From: Hugenholtzia roseola DSM 9546
GTDB lineage: Bacteria; Bacteroidota; Bacteroidia; Cytophagales; Bernardetiaceae
Reading direction: 5' to 3'
Assembly (NCBI RefSeq): GCF_000422585.1
Contig: NZ_KE383881.1
Coordinates: forward strand, 1 to 49,304
DNA length: 49,304 nucleotides
In this document: positions 23,827 to 33,004 of the stretch, piece after piece
Position numbering within the stretch: position 1 is the first letter of the stretch
How the letters are laid out: every line of letters begins with the position of its first letter
Program-made: the position numbers and the translations under genes
The notes under the pieces: model-generated
What the model saw: only the letters and a program-made list of their open reading frames with translations
The model's database searches: none
Told to the model about the DNA's origin: nothing

Positions 23827-24708
23827 ATGCAACTCATTATAGAAAATCTGACCAAAACTTACGCCAATGGCGTGCAAGCCCTCAAAAATGTTTCGCTTAC
23901 CTTGGGAAAGGGCATGTTCGGATTGCTCGGTCCCAATGGAGCAGGCAAATCTTCCCTGATGCGTACTATCGCCACTTTGCAAGAAGCCGATTCGGGTACT
24001 ATTCGCTTTGGCGAAATAGACGTTTTGAAGGAAAAAGACAAGGTGCGCCGCTTGTTGGGCTACCTGCCCCAAGAGTTTGGGGTCTATCCAAAAGTAGATG
24101 CCGTTACGCTTTTAGACCATTTGGCGGTGCTGAAAGGCATTACCAATAAGGCAGAGCGCAAAGAGCGCGTGGCGGCACTCCTGCACAAGACCAACCTTTA
24201 TGAGGCGCGGAAAAAAAACTTAGGCGGTTATAGTGGAGGAATGAAGCAGCGATTTGGCATTGCACAAGCCTTGCTCGCCGACCCCCAACTTATTATCGTA
24301 GATGAACCCACCGCAGGGCTTGACCCTGCCGAGCGCAATCGCTTCCACAATCTTTTGAGCGAAATTGGTGAAAATACTGTCGTGATTCTTTCTACACATA
24401 TCGTAGAAGATGTACGCGAACTTTGTACCGATATGGCAATTATCAACAAAGGAACGCTACTGCTGCAAACTGACCCCAGCAAAGCTTTAGAAACCATAAA
24501 AGGGCAAATTTGGCAGAAAAGAATTAGCCGCGACCAAATCCCAAGCTACAAAGCTCGCCTCAATGTCATTTCTGATAGAATGATAGCAGGAAAACCCGTC
24601 ATACACGTATGGAGCGAGGCAGAACCCGAAGAAGGTTTCACACAAATAGAACCCGATTTGGAAGATGTCTATTTTTATGAAATTTTTGGTAAAAAGCAAG
24701 TTTTTTAG
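23827..24708 (+). CDS. ABC transporter ATP-binding protein
   Basis: A 293-residue ATPase of the CcmA/NatA type. The Walker A motif is LGPNGAGKSS (~residue 36), the Q-loop lies in LGYLPQEFGVYPKV (~82), and the signature LGGYSGGMKQRFGIAQALL (~137) and Walker B plus D-loop LIIVDEPTAGLDPAE (~157) follow, with the switch His in ILSTHIVED. All catalytic positions are intact. After ~220 there is a C-terminal extension typical of this subgroup. The start at 23827 gives the normal LIIENLTKTY N-terminus. It is followed after 90 bases by the permease-peptidase gene, its evident partner. Confidence 0.93.
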   Translation: MQLIIENLTKTYANGVQALKNVSLTLGKGMFGLLGPNGAGKSSLMRTIATLQEADSGTIRFGEIDVLKEKDKVRRLLGYLPQEFGVYPKVDAVTLLDHLAVLKGITNKAERKERVAALLHKTNLYEARKKNLGGYSGGMKQRFGIAQALLADPQLIIVDEPTAGLDPAERNRFHNLLSEIGENTVVILSTHIVEDVRELCTDMAIINKGTLLLQTDPSKALETIKGQIWQKRISRDQIPSYKARLNVISDRMIAGKPVIHVWSEAEPEEGFTQIEPDLEDVYFYEIFGKKQVF

Positions 24709-24798
24709 AAAAATATTCTCATTTGAGATAACTTTTGAAACAAACTTGTATTTGCTTGTAAAGCCTTATTCTTTTTTTACTCCAAAATTCCTTCGCAC

Positions 24799-27700
24799 AT
24801 GCTCTTAGAAACCATCAGGTTTGAACTGCAATATCGTTTCAAACGCCCTGCCACCTTTCTGTATTTTGCGATTATCTTTTTGCTCACCTTTCTTGCCTTT
24901 TCCACTGATGCCGTTATCATTGGGGGTGCAGCAGGCGCAGTTAAAATCAACGCGCCTACCAACATTGCCACTATTTTACTTATCATCACTGCCTTTTTTA
25001 TGATGATAACCTCTGCCATTATGGGCGTGGCGGTCTTGCGCGATTTCGAGCATAAAACCGATGCCTTGCTTTTTACTACACCTATGGCAAAAAGAGATTA
25101 CCTCTTTGGGCGTTTTATAGGCTCTTTTCTTATCCTAATTTTTGTGTTTAGTGGGGCTTTATTGGGTATGATAGCAGGCAGCAGCTATGTACTTTGGTTT
25201 GGCGATGCCCAAAAATTACAACCCTTTAATTTGTGGCATTTTGTGCAGCCTTTTCTTCTCTTTGGGTTTAGCAATCTCTTTATTTCGGGCGTGCTGATGT
25301 TTGCTGGCGGTGCTTTGAGCAGGAAGATGCTGGTTGTTTATACACAAGGGGTGCTTTTATTGGTCTTATACTTGGTAACGAGCAGTATCGGCAACTCTTT
25401 GGAATACAAGGAATTAACGCCTTTTTTAGACCCTTTTGGCATTTCTGCCTTCAATCGTCAGACGGAATATTGGTCTATTGTCCAAAAAAATACGGAATTG
25501 GTGGGGCTTGAAGGTTATGTGCTTTACAATCGCCTGATTTGGGTCGGCATTGCCTTTTTAGGATTGATATTGCTCTACAATCGTTTTTCTTTCCGCCAAA
25601 TAGAAGAACCCCTATTCAAGAAAAAGGCAAACCCTAAGCCACAAGAAAGCACGAGTTCTGTACCCAAAGAAGTCGTTATTCCAAAGGCAAGTTTTCATTT
25701 TGGTATCCAAGCGGACTTTTTGCAGGTAGGAAAGATGACCCTTTTTTACCTCAAAAATCTCTTTAAAGAGGTAGCTTTTATCGCCATTGTGTTGGCGGGT
25801 ATGATTCAGGTAATAGTTGGCAGTTTGTCGCTAAGTGAAATTTATGGCGTTTCGCCGCTGCCCAAGACGTTTTTTATGACCGAAAGTCTTTCTGGTTTTT
25901 CTTTGTTTTTTCTAATTATCATTGTTTTTTATACAGGCGAACTTTTTGCACAAGAAAATCAATATAAGTTAAATTTTATCATAGATGCCACACCTATCAA
26001 AGATTGGATAATCCTAACCTCAAAAGTGGTGGCATTGATAGGGGCGCAGGTGGTTTTGCTTTTTGCCCTCCTGCTGACAGGCATAGGCGTTCAGACTTTC
26101 AAAGGCTATTTCGACTATGAAATTTCTATCTACCTGATTACGCTCTTTACAGACTTTTTTATGATGATAGTTCTCTATACTTTGTTAGGCTTTTTTATAC
26201 AAAGTATGGTAAATAATAAGTTTGTAGGTTATATTCTTTTGGTGGTCTTTTTCATTACCGAAATGCTTTTAGCCTATCTTCATATAGAACACCCCCTATT
26301 TAATTTCGCCTCTGGTGCAGATTTGGGGACTTATTCGGATATGAATGGCTTTGGTCATTTCTTCAAAACCTTTACAGCTTACGCGCTGCATTGGCTTGCT
26401 TTTGCGTGTTTGCTTTTTGGAGTTGCCGTTTATTTTGTGGTTAGGGGGACAGAAACTTCGCTTAAAACGCGCTTTCGTTTGGGCAAACAACGCCTCACAG
26501 GGGGCTACCTGACCTTAATGGGTTTTTTGAGCGTTGCTTTTTTGGCTTCGAGTGCCTTTATTTTCTACAATGTCAATGTAGTGGGCGAATACAAAAACTC
26601 GAAAGAATTGGAACAAGACCAAGTCGCTTACGAAGAAACGCTTAAAAAATACGAATCTTTGGCGCAACCTAAAATTATTGCTACCAACTTAAAAGTCGAT
26701 TTGTTTCCAAAAGAGCGAAAGGCGAATCTGGCAGGCTTTTTTATCTTACAAAACAAGACAAATGCGCCACTTTCAGAAATTCACCTTCAAACCAATGGCA
26801 GCGAACGCCTCGAAATAGAAAAGCTCTATTTCTCACGCCCTTTTGAAGTCAAGCAAACGTGGGAACGCTTCACCTATACCATCTACAAAATTTCGCCTCC
26901 ATTACAACCCGACGACACGTTGCGCTTAGATTTTGAGATAAAGGTGCAAAATGAAGGCTTTTCTAATAGTACCGATTTGGTCTATAATGGCACTTTCTTC
27001 AATAATACCAATTTCCTACCTGCCTTAGGCTATAATTCAGACTACGAACTAACTTCTGACGACAAACGCCGCGAGTATGGCTTGGCTATCAAAGAGCGCA
27101 CTTTGGAGCGCAACGACCCGCAGGGACTTCGTTCCAATCTCTTTGGCGATGATGCCGATAGGATAGATTTTGAAATTGTCCTTAGTACCGAAGCCGACCA
27201 AATCGCAATCGCACCCGGTTATTTGCAAAAAGAATGGAAGGAAAACGGAAGGGCGTATTTTCACTACAAAATGGACGTACCGATGGTTAATTTTTTCTCC
27301 ATTGTATCAGCGCGATACGAAGTTATGCGCGATAAGTGGGTAAGCCCAAGTGGAAAAGAGGTAGCTCTCGAAATTTATTATCACAAACCTCATACCTACA
27401 ATCTGGAACGCATGATGCGAGGTATGAAAGATGCCCTTTCTTATTTTTCCAAAAATTTTAGCGAATATCAATACCGCCAAATGCGCATCATGGAGTTTCC
27501 CCGTTATGCGACTTTTGCCCAATCCTTTGCCAATACCATTCCTTATTCGGAAGGTATCGGATTTATTTTGGACATAGGAGAGCAGGATATTGATGTCAAT
27601 TATTACGTAACGGCACACGAGGCGGCGCATCAATGGTGGGGGCATCAGGTTACGGAGGCAGCAGTGCGAGGCAGCAGCATGCTTTCCGAATCGCTTTCTC

Positions 27701-28419
27701 AATATGGGGCTTTGATGGTAATGAAACACCACTACCCCCAAGAACGCATACAAGCCTTCTTGCGGCACGAATTGGATTCCTACCTATCAGGGCGCAGTGC
27801 AGAGCGAAAAAAGGAGCGTCCTTTGGTAGAAGTGGAGGGGCAGCAGTACATTCACTACAACAAAGGCTCACTTATCTTTTATGCCTTTCAAGATTATGTA
27901 GGCGAGGAGCGCGTCAATCTTGCCCTGCAAAACTACATCAAAAAGTGGCAATATAGTCAAGGGCGTTATCCCAATACTGAAGACCTTATGCAGGAATTTC
28001 GCGCCGTAACTCCTGATTCACTACAATTTCTAATTGAAGATTGGTTTGAAAAAATTACGTTTTATCAAAATAAAGTAGTGGAAGTAGAAGCCAAACTCCT
28101 TGCAGGCGACCGCTATCAGGTGCGCATCAAGACCGAAAGCGAAAAAGTCCAAGCCGACACCTTAGGCAACGAAAAGACGCTGCCTTTTCGCGAATGGGTA
28201 GATATCGGGATTTATGTGGAAGGCAAAGACCCCGATAAGCCTACGTTGGCTTATTTGAAAAAGCACCCTATTAAAGGCAAAGAAAATGAATTTATTTTGG
28301 AGGTGAAGGGCAAACCTATCAAGGCGGGCATAGACCCACTTAATATCTTGATAGATAGATTTCCAAAAGATAATGTGAAGGAAATAAAGGACGTGAAAGA
28401 CATTGAGGACACAAAATAG
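24799..28419 (+). CDS. ABC permease fused to M1-family zinc aminopeptidase domain
   Basis: A 1206-residue inner-membrane fusion protein. Residues 1-~600 have about 12 hydrophobic segments (FATFLYFAIIFLLTF-like start, then clusters near 170, 330, 440 and 530), resembling the ABC-2 permease. After a soluble linker, residues ~640-1200 are an M1 gluzincin. It has the zinc motif HEAAHQWWGH at about residue 938 and the third ligand Glu in SMLSESLSQY about 20 residues on, as is usual in this fused subfamily. The catalytic residues are intact, so the domain is probably active and placed on the outer side of the inner membrane. The substrate is unknown. The partner ATPase is immediately upstream. The architecture is known in Bacteroidota but has no clear biochemical role. 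Confidence 0.88.
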   Translation: MLLETIRFELQYRFKRPATFLYFAIIFLLTFLAFSTDAVIIGGAAGAVKINAPTNIATILLIITAFFMMITSAIMGVAVLRDFEHKTDALLFTTPMAKRDYLFGRFIGSFLILIFVFSGALLGMIAGSSYVLWFGDAQKLQPFNLWHFVQPFLLFGFSNLFISGVLMFAGGALSRKMLVVYTQGVLLLVLYLVTSSIGNSLEYKELTPFLDPFGISAFNRQTEYWSIVQKNTELVGLEGYVLYNRLIWVGIAFLGLILLYNRFSFRQIEEPLFKKKANPKPQESTSSVPKEVVIPKASFHFGIQADFLQVGKMTLFYLKNLFKEVAFIAIVLAGMIQVIVGSLSLSEIYGVSPLPKTFFMTESLSGFSLFFLIIIVFYTGELFAQENQYKLNFIIDATPIKDWIILTSKVVALIGAQVVLLFALLLTGIGVQTFKGYFDYEISIYLITLFTDFFMMIVLYTLLGFFIQSMVNNKFVGYILLVVFFITEMLLAYLHIEHPLFNFASGADLGTYSDMNGFGHFFKTFTAYALHWLAFACLLFGVAVYFVVRGTETSLKTRFRLGKQRLTGGYLTLMGFLSVAFLASSAFIFYNVNVVGEYKNSKELEQDQVAYEETLKKYESLAQPKIIATNLKVDLFPKERKANLAGFFILQNKTNAPLSEIHLQTNGSERLEIEKLYFSRPFEVKQTWERFTYTIYKISPPLQPDDTLRLDFEIKVQNEGFSNSTDLVYNGTFFNNTNFLPALGYNSDYELTSDDKRREYGLAIKERTLERNDPQGLRSNLFGDDADRIDFEIVLSTEADQIAIAPGYLQKEWKENGRAYFHYKMDVPMVNFFSIVSARYEVMRDKWVSPSGKEVALEIYYHKPHTYNLERMMRGMKDALSYFSKNFSEYQYRQMRIMEFPRYATFAQSFANTIPYSEGIGFILDIGEQDIDVNYYVTAHEAAHQWWGHQVTEAAVRGSSMLSESLSQYGALMVMKHHYPQERIQAFLRHELDSYLSGRSAERKKERPLVEVEGQQYIHYNKGSLIFYAFQDYVGEERVNLALQNYIKKWQYSQGRYPNTEDLMQEFRAVTPDSLQFLIEDWFEKITFYQNKVVEVEAKLLAGDRYQVRIKTESEKVQADTLGNEKTLPFREWVDIGIYVEGKDPDKPTLAYLKKHPIKGKENEFILEVKGKPIKAGIDPLNILIDRFPKDNVKEIKDVKDIEDTK

Positions 28420-28441
28420 GGCGCACGCCTTCTTTTGTACC

Positions 28442-28849
28442 TTACCTTTCCGTTTGTTTCTCCAAATAATCTTCACCTGTGTAGGTAGGTTCAAGTTTTT
28501 CCAACTCTTGGTCTGTAAAGAGGCGCGATTTGACAATAAAACGCAAGCCCAACGGGATTTCGAGCGAAAAACTTGCGCCTCTGCCTTTGGTAATGTCTAT
28601 CAGCAGTTGGGTATGTTTCCAATATTCAAATTGGTCTTGGTTCATAAAAAAATCGCAGCCATAGATATTGCCTACCCATACATCGCTGCCGCCCACTCTA
28701 AATTCGCCTTTGGGAAAACACATGGGCTGTGAGCCATCGCAGCAGCCACCGCTTTGGTGAAACATCAGCTCGCCATGCGTTTGGCGTAGGGTATCGATAA
28801 CCTGTGCAGCCTCTTGGGTAAGCAGCACGCGCTTGATAGGGTCATTCAT
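28442..28849 (-). CDS. DUF779 family protein
   Basis: A 135-residue protein with the family pattern LMFHQSGGCCDGSQPMCFPKG (paired cysteines near residues 35-45), then GSDVWVGNIYGCDFFM and WKHTQLLIDITKGRGASFSLE. The clustered Cys residues suggest metal binding, but this is unproven. In many bacteria the gene neighbours an aldehyde dehydrogenase, exactly as here: it lies 140 bases downstream of the dehydrogenase on the same strand, with a terminator-like hairpin between. The gene ends 22 bases from the converging M1 fusion gene. Confident on family, not on function. Confidence 0.88.
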   Translation of the reverse strand: MNDPIKRVLLTQEAAQVIDTLRQTHGELMFHQSGGCCDGSQPMCFPKGEFRVGGSDVWVGNIYGCDFFMNQDQFEYWKHTQLLIDITKGRGASFSLEIPLGLRFIVKSRLFTDQELEKLEPTYTGEDYLEKQTER

Positions 28850-28906
28850 AAAAAGATAAGATTGATAAGTTTTAAATTAGACAAAATAACATAACTTTTT
28901 TAAAAA

Positions 28907-28931
28907 AGCCTGATGAATTTCATCAGGCTTA
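28907..28931 (-). terminator. Hairpin between aldehyde dehydrogenase and DUF779 genes
   Basis: AAGCCTGATGAA / TTCATCAGGCTT forms a 12-bp stem, followed on the minus strand by a T-rich run. It may attenuate readthrough into the DUF779 gene. Confidence 0.75.
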
Positions 28932-28989
28932 ACCACACACAAAACAAACGAACAACGAAGCGACAGAAAAAGGTAATAGAAAGAAAGTG

Positions 28990-30510
28990 TTAGAAAAATC
29001 CTAACTTCTCTTTGCTATATGAAATTAACATGTTTTTATTTTGGCGATAATGATTGAGCATCATTTTATGCGTTTCTCTGCCAAAGCCTGATTTTTTATA
29101 GCCCCCAAAAGGTGCGTGTGCAGGGTAGGCATGGTAGCAATTTACCCAAACTCTGCCTGCTTGAATGGCGCGAGGAACGGTATAAAGTTCGTGTGCGTCG
29201 CGCGTCCAAACGCCTGCACCTAAGCCATAAAGCGTGTCGTTGGCTATTTCTAAGGCTTCTTCGGTGGTCTTGAAAGTAGTAACACAAACAACGGGACCGA
29301 ATATCTCTTCCTGAAAGACGCGCATCTTGTTGTGTCCCTTCAAAAGGGTAGGCTCGATGTAGTAGCCGTCTTTCAAATCATCTATAAACTTGGCTTTTCC
29401 GCCTGTCAAGACCTCTGCGCCTTCTTGTTTGCCGATTTCAATATAGTTCAAAATCTTTTCAAACTGGTCTTTCGAAGCCTGTGCGCCCTGCATGGTTGTG
29501 GGGTCTAAGGGGTGTCCCATCTTAATCGCTTCTACGCGCTCGATGACGCGCTGGATAAACTTTTCATAAATGCTTTCATGCACCAAGATACGCGAAGGGC
29601 AGGTACAAACTTCGCCTTGATTGAGGGCAAACATAGCCGCTCCTTCTAAACATTTATCAAAAAATTCGTCGTCTGCGTCCATGACGCTGGGGAAGAAGAT
29701 ATTGGGCGATTTGCCCCCCAACTCCATCGTTACGGGGATAAGATTTTCAGAGGCATACTGCATAATCAAGCGTCCTGTCGTGGTTTCGCCTGTAAAGGCT
29801 ACCTTTGCCACACGGGTAGAAGTTGCCAAAGGCTTTCCTGCTTCAATACCAAAGCCATTCACAACATTAATCACTCCTTTGGGAAGTACGTCTTTGATAA
29901 GTTCCATTAAAATCAGAATCCCAACAGGCGTTTGTTCGGCGGGCTTTAAAACAACCGTACAGCCTGCGGCTAAGGCAGGGGCAAGTTTCCATGCCGCCAT
30001 CAAAATTGGGAAGTTCCAAGGAATAATCTGACCCACTACGCCAATGGGTTCATGCACGTTGATAGAAACCGTAGTAGCATCTAATTCCGCCACACTTCCC
30101 TCGTCGGCGCGTATCACGCCTGCAAAATAGCGGAAGTGGTCGATGGCTAAGGGCAGGTCGGCAGCTTTGGTTTCGCGCACAGGCTTGCCATTATCGACGG
30201 TTTCTACTGCTGCCAGATATTCCAAATTAGCTTCCATAATATCGGCAATTTTGAGTAAGATATTACTACGATAAGTTGCCGAAGTTTTAGACCAAGTTTT
30301 GAAGGCTTCATGGGCGGCATTTAAGGCAAGCTCGATGTCTTCTTTCGAGGAGCGTGCCACTTCGGTAAAAGATTGACCATCTACGGGAGAAATGTTCTCG
30401 AAGTATTGCCCTTTGAGGGGGGCAGTCCATTCGCCATTGATAAAATTGTCGTAACGCGCCTTAAAAGTTGGGCGAGCGATAAGATTGGTGGGTTTTACGG
30501 CTGTTTCCAT
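28990..30510 (-). CDS. NAD(P)-dependent aldehyde dehydrogenase (acetaldehyde-type)
   Basis: A 506-residue ALDH superfamily enzyme oxidising aldehydes to carboxylates. Visible features are [20 protein letters not shown] (cofactor fold, ~residue 164), [22 protein letters not shown] (~235), [12 protein letters not shown] with the general-base Glu (~263), [17 protein letters not shown] with the catalytic Cys (~302) and [13 protein letters not shown] (~400). The closest match by eye is the AldB/ExaC/AcoD group, which uses acetaldehyde or other short aldehydes. The DUF779 neighbour supports this. A -7 box lies on this strand at 30585-30592. Confidence 0.93.
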   Translation of the reverse strand: METAVKPTNLIARPTFKARYDNFINGEWTAPLKGQYFENISPVDGQSFTEVARSSKEDIELALNAAHEAFKTWSKTSATYRSNILLKIADIMEANLEYLAAVETVDNGKPVRETKAADLPLAIDHFRYFAGVIRADEGSVAELDATTVSINVHEPIGVVGQIIPWNFPILMAAWKLAPALAAGCTVVLKPAEQTPVGILILMELIKDVLPKGVINVVNGFGIEAGKPLATSTRVAKVAFTGETTTGRLIMQYASENLIPVTMELGGKSPNIFFPSVMDADDEFFDKCLEGAAMFALNQGEVCTCPSRILVHESIYEKFIQRVIERVEAIKMGHPLDPTTMQGAQASKDQFEKILNYIEIGKQEGAEVLTGGKAKFIDDLKDGYYIEPTLLKGHNKMRVFQEEIFGPVVCVTTFKTTEEALEIANDTLYGLGAGVWTRDAHELYTVPRAIQAGRVWVNCYHAYPAHAPFGGYKKSGFGRETHKMMLNHYRQNKNMLISYSKEKLGFF

Positions 30511-30584
30511 CTGAATGAGATTGTTTTGAAGGTGTTGGAAAGAGTAGAGGCGATTTCAAACCGCCAAATAAAAAGTTTCTATTG

Positions 30585-30592
30585 CAAAGGTA
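30585..30592 (-). promoter_or_regulatory. -7 box for the aldehyde dehydrogenase gene
   Basis: The minus strand reads TACCTTTG here, 75 bases before the start codon. No clear -33 TTG. Confidence 0.5.
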
Positions 30593-30669
30593 GCCTTCTT
30601 TTTTCTTTGGCTTTTGCTCGATTCTACCCAATCTTTGCACTATCCTACCATGATGCGCAGGGGCAGCCG

Positions 30670-30832
30670 CAGTGAGGTTAAATTCTAAAAATTCAGATGC
30701 AAATGCAGGGACAAGGCATAGCCTTGTCCGCAGCGAAATTGAAATAAAAAAAGGTTTTCGGGCTCAAAAATAAGGTTTCATTCAATTTTTTTTAGTTTTA
30801 TTTGTTTTTTATCGCGAATCAAATTTGTTTTC
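30670..30832 (+). repeat. Intergenic repeat, copy d
   Basis: Begins CAGTGAGGTTAAATTC, has core GCAGGGACAAGGCATAGCCTTGTCC and CAGCGAAATTGAAATAAAA, then decays; ATCAAATTTG near 30817-30826 is the last recognisable part. Orientation as in all other copies. Confidence 0.75.
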
Positions 30833-30866
30833 AACACTCAAAACGCCTTATATAATGAGGCTACTT

Positions 30867-31385
30867 CTATAATCCCTTACGCCTTACGTAGTAAAAAGTT
30901 CTTTTTTCTAAGCAATATAAAATAAAATAATTTTCTAATTCATTTACATAAAAATAACTATAATAATTTTTTAAATTGTTTAAATCTATATAAAAATAAT
31001 CAAAATACTTTTCTTGACTAAAATTATTGGCTGTCAGTGTAAATTCAAACATTCTTTGAGTGATAGAGTCAGGTGGGCATTTTGCCCATTTTGAAGTTAA
31101 AATTTTATCGCTGAACTCTTTTTCTTCCCAACTTTCACTATAATTTGGATAATTTAAGTCTAAAAAAATAGTATCTACTTTGTACAAATAAATTTCAAAT
31201 AATTCTCCATGAAAACTTAATCCTAAGTAATCGACCTCACAGACTTTTTCTATATTCCCTTTGTGCTTACCAAAGAGTTTTTGAAAATCTCGCTCTTTTA
31301 GGGGGCTAAAAGATAAGTGGTTTATATACAGAGCGGTTATTGCAAAACATATAAATAAAAACGATATAAATAATTTTGTTTTCAT
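30867..31385 (-). CDS. Hypothetical membrane-anchored or secreted protein, AT-rich orphan
   Basis: 172 residues with a hydrophobic N-terminus (KLFISFLFICFAITALYIN), either an uncleaved anchor or a signal peptide, and a mature part rich in Tyr, Phe and Asp/Glu. No family or motif was recognised. Base composition is visibly more AT-rich than housekeeping neighbours. It stands between repeat copy d and another AT-rich orphan on the same strand, 112 bases away. Such small aromatic-rich orphans are often lineage-specific or horizontally acquired; some are immunity proteins, but no toxin gene is in the window. Confidence 0.65.
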   Translation of the reverse strand: MKTKLFISFLFICFAITALYINHLSFSPLKERDFQKLFGKHKGNIEKVCEVDYLGLSFHGELFEIYLYKVDTIFLDLNYPNYSESWEEKEFSDKILTSKWAKCPPDSITQRMFEFTLTANNFSQEKYFDYFYIDLNNLKNYYSYFYVNELENYFILYCLEKRTFYYVRRKGL

Positions 31386-31497
31386 ATTTAATAAGTTATA
31401 TATTTTTGATTGTTTTAGTATAGCACATTTAAAAGTTAGTAAAATTAAAAGTTTGTAAAAGAAATAAAATATAGATAATAAATTAATATTAAAAATG

Positions 31498-32328
31498 TTA
31501 CTCTAATTGATTAAACTTTTTCTTCCACAAAAATATATTTTCTCTAAATTTCTCTAAAATTAGATTTTTGTTCTCGTCAAAAATAGAGGGCGTATTAAGT
31601 TCTAAAATTCCATCTAAATCTGTTTTAGCAAGCTCTATCAATAACGAACCACCTAAACCATTTTCAACCAAACACTCCAAAAATAAGATGCGCTCACCTA
31701 TGTTTTTTGCGATATACTCATCTATCAAATAAGGGTCTATGCCTACATGAAGGGCATTGAGCGTATCCGCATATTGCAGAATTTCTTTTTTGATGCGTAC
31801 AACTTCATACAGAGAGTCTATCTGATGGTTAAACGTATTTGCATCAGCTACAAATAAATAACAATGTCCAGTGCTTAATCCAAATTTATTTCCCTGATTA
31901 TCAAATCTATCTATGTGAGAGTTTGAAAAAGCAAGTATATCTAAAAAAATATGCCCTAAAGAAGATTGACCAATACTTTTTCCATAACGAGGAAGAGAGA
32001 TATTTTCCAACAGAATTTGTTGCATGAGTTTTATTCTATCTTGTTTATTCAATTTATGATAAAGTGTGTAAGATTTACTATAAAAAAGACTATCTATGTC
32101 ATTAAAAAACAAAATAGTTTGATAACGGTTCGTAATCACAAGTCTTTTAGGCTTAGTTTTCTGCCAAGCGATTTCTTTCTCTAACTTTGCGGCTTCTACC
32201 GAATCGTAGGCAAGATAAATTCTATACTCTGCTGTTTTTATTTCTTGGTAGGACACTTTTTGTGCTTGTAAAGAAAGGAAAATACAGTACGGTAATATAG
32301 TAAAAAAAATATTTTGTTTTATTTTCAT
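31498..32328 (-). CDS. Hypothetical secreted protein, AT-rich orphan
   Basis: 276 residues with a signal peptide (KIKQNIFFTILPYCIFLSLQ, cleavage near AQK). The mature protein is charged and probably helical, with no recognised domain; features such as KPKRLVITNRYQTILFF and LPRYGKSIGQSSLGHIFLD suggest an alpha/beta region at residues ~50-130. It is AT-rich like the neighbouring orphan and has the same orientation. No -7 consensus was pinned down for either gene. The pair may be an acquired cassette. Confidence 0.65.
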   Translation of the reverse strand: MKIKQNIFFTILPYCIFLSLQAQKVSYQEIKTAEYRIYLAYDSVEAAKLEKEIAWQKTKPKRLVITNRYQTILFFNDIDSLFYSKSYTLYHKLNKQDRIKLMQQILLENISLPRYGKSIGQSSLGHIFLDILAFSNSHIDRFDNQGNKFGLSTGHCYLFVADANTFNHQIDSLYEVVRIKKEILQYADTLNALHVGIDPYLIDEYIAKNIGERILFLECLVENGLGGSLLIELAKTDLDGILELNTPSIFDENKNLILEKFRENIFLWKKKFNQLE

Positions 32329-32426
32329 GTTAATAAGTTGAGTTTTTATAAAACAAATAGCTAATAATTTGTATCATATACGACAGAGATACAAGCAGAT
32401 GCAGCCCACTCTCAACCTTTTTCAGT

Positions 32427-32933
32427 TCAAGAAATATTTTGTATCTGCGATTTTATCCCACCCCATATTAAAAAAAACACGCCACCTATCAATGCCAACA
32501 TACCTATAATAAATACAAGTAAGACCAGCCAAAGGACAATTTTGTTACTTTCTTTGTGTGAAGTAGCATAGTATCTTTGTAATAAAGTAAGGTTTCTTTT
32601 GTTTGCTTTGAAGGCAAAGTCGAAGAAATCTCCTAAAAAGGGAAGCAAACCTACTAAATAATCTACCAAAATATTACCTAACATTTTAAATAAAACAGAA
32701 AGACTCACGCCATGCCTAACAACGGCAATGAGCATAGAGGCAGAGATGGCAAAGCTCAATAAATCGCCTACCATAGGAATCATGCCAATTAGGGGGTCTA
32801 AGCCAAAACGGACGTTCGTGGCAGGAATCCCAAAAGCCTCATCTAAAATTTGGCTACTGCGTTCTATCCAGCGCAATTCGGCAGGCAGAGTCGCTTGTTG
32901 TGGATTTTTTGAGAGATTATTTTGTGGTTTCAT
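32427..32933 (-). CDS. DUF4112 domain membrane protein
   Basis: 168 residues. The family pattern is clear: FGLDPLIGMIPMVGDLLSFA (~residue 42) and DYLVGLLPFLGDFFDFAFKAN (~90), a duplicated Leu/Pro/Gly-Asp motif within membrane-associated hairpins, followed by a C-terminal membrane helix (LWLVLLVFIIGMLALIGGVFF). Function is unknown. It is divergent from murF, with only 71 bases between the two start codons. Confidence 0.82.
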   Translation of the reverse strand: MKPQNNLSKNPQQATLPAELRWIERSSQILDEAFGIPATNVRFGLDPLIGMIPMVGDLLSFAISASMLIAVVRHGVSLSVLFKMLGNILVDYLVGLLPFLGDFFDFAFKANKRNLTLLQRYYATSHKESNKIVLWLVLLVFIIGMLALIGGVFFLIWGGIKSQIQNIS

Positions 32934-33004
32934 ACGAAAAAGAAAAGCGAAAAATAGAAAAGCTATGTAAATTTGGCACTCAAAACCTATTCCAACCCAA
33001 TCCT

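Larger units (their letters stand above)
30511..30866. other. Gene-free interval with repeat copy d
   Basis: Holds the aldehyde dehydrogenase -7 box and repeat copy d (30670-30832). The AT-rich orphan genes begin beyond it. No coding sequence seen. Confidence 0.65.

Noticed and set aside
23623-24072. 149-codon minus-strand frame overlapping the ABC ATPase start
   Set aside because: It overlaps the terminator and the ATPase Walker A coding region; no recognisable protein features.
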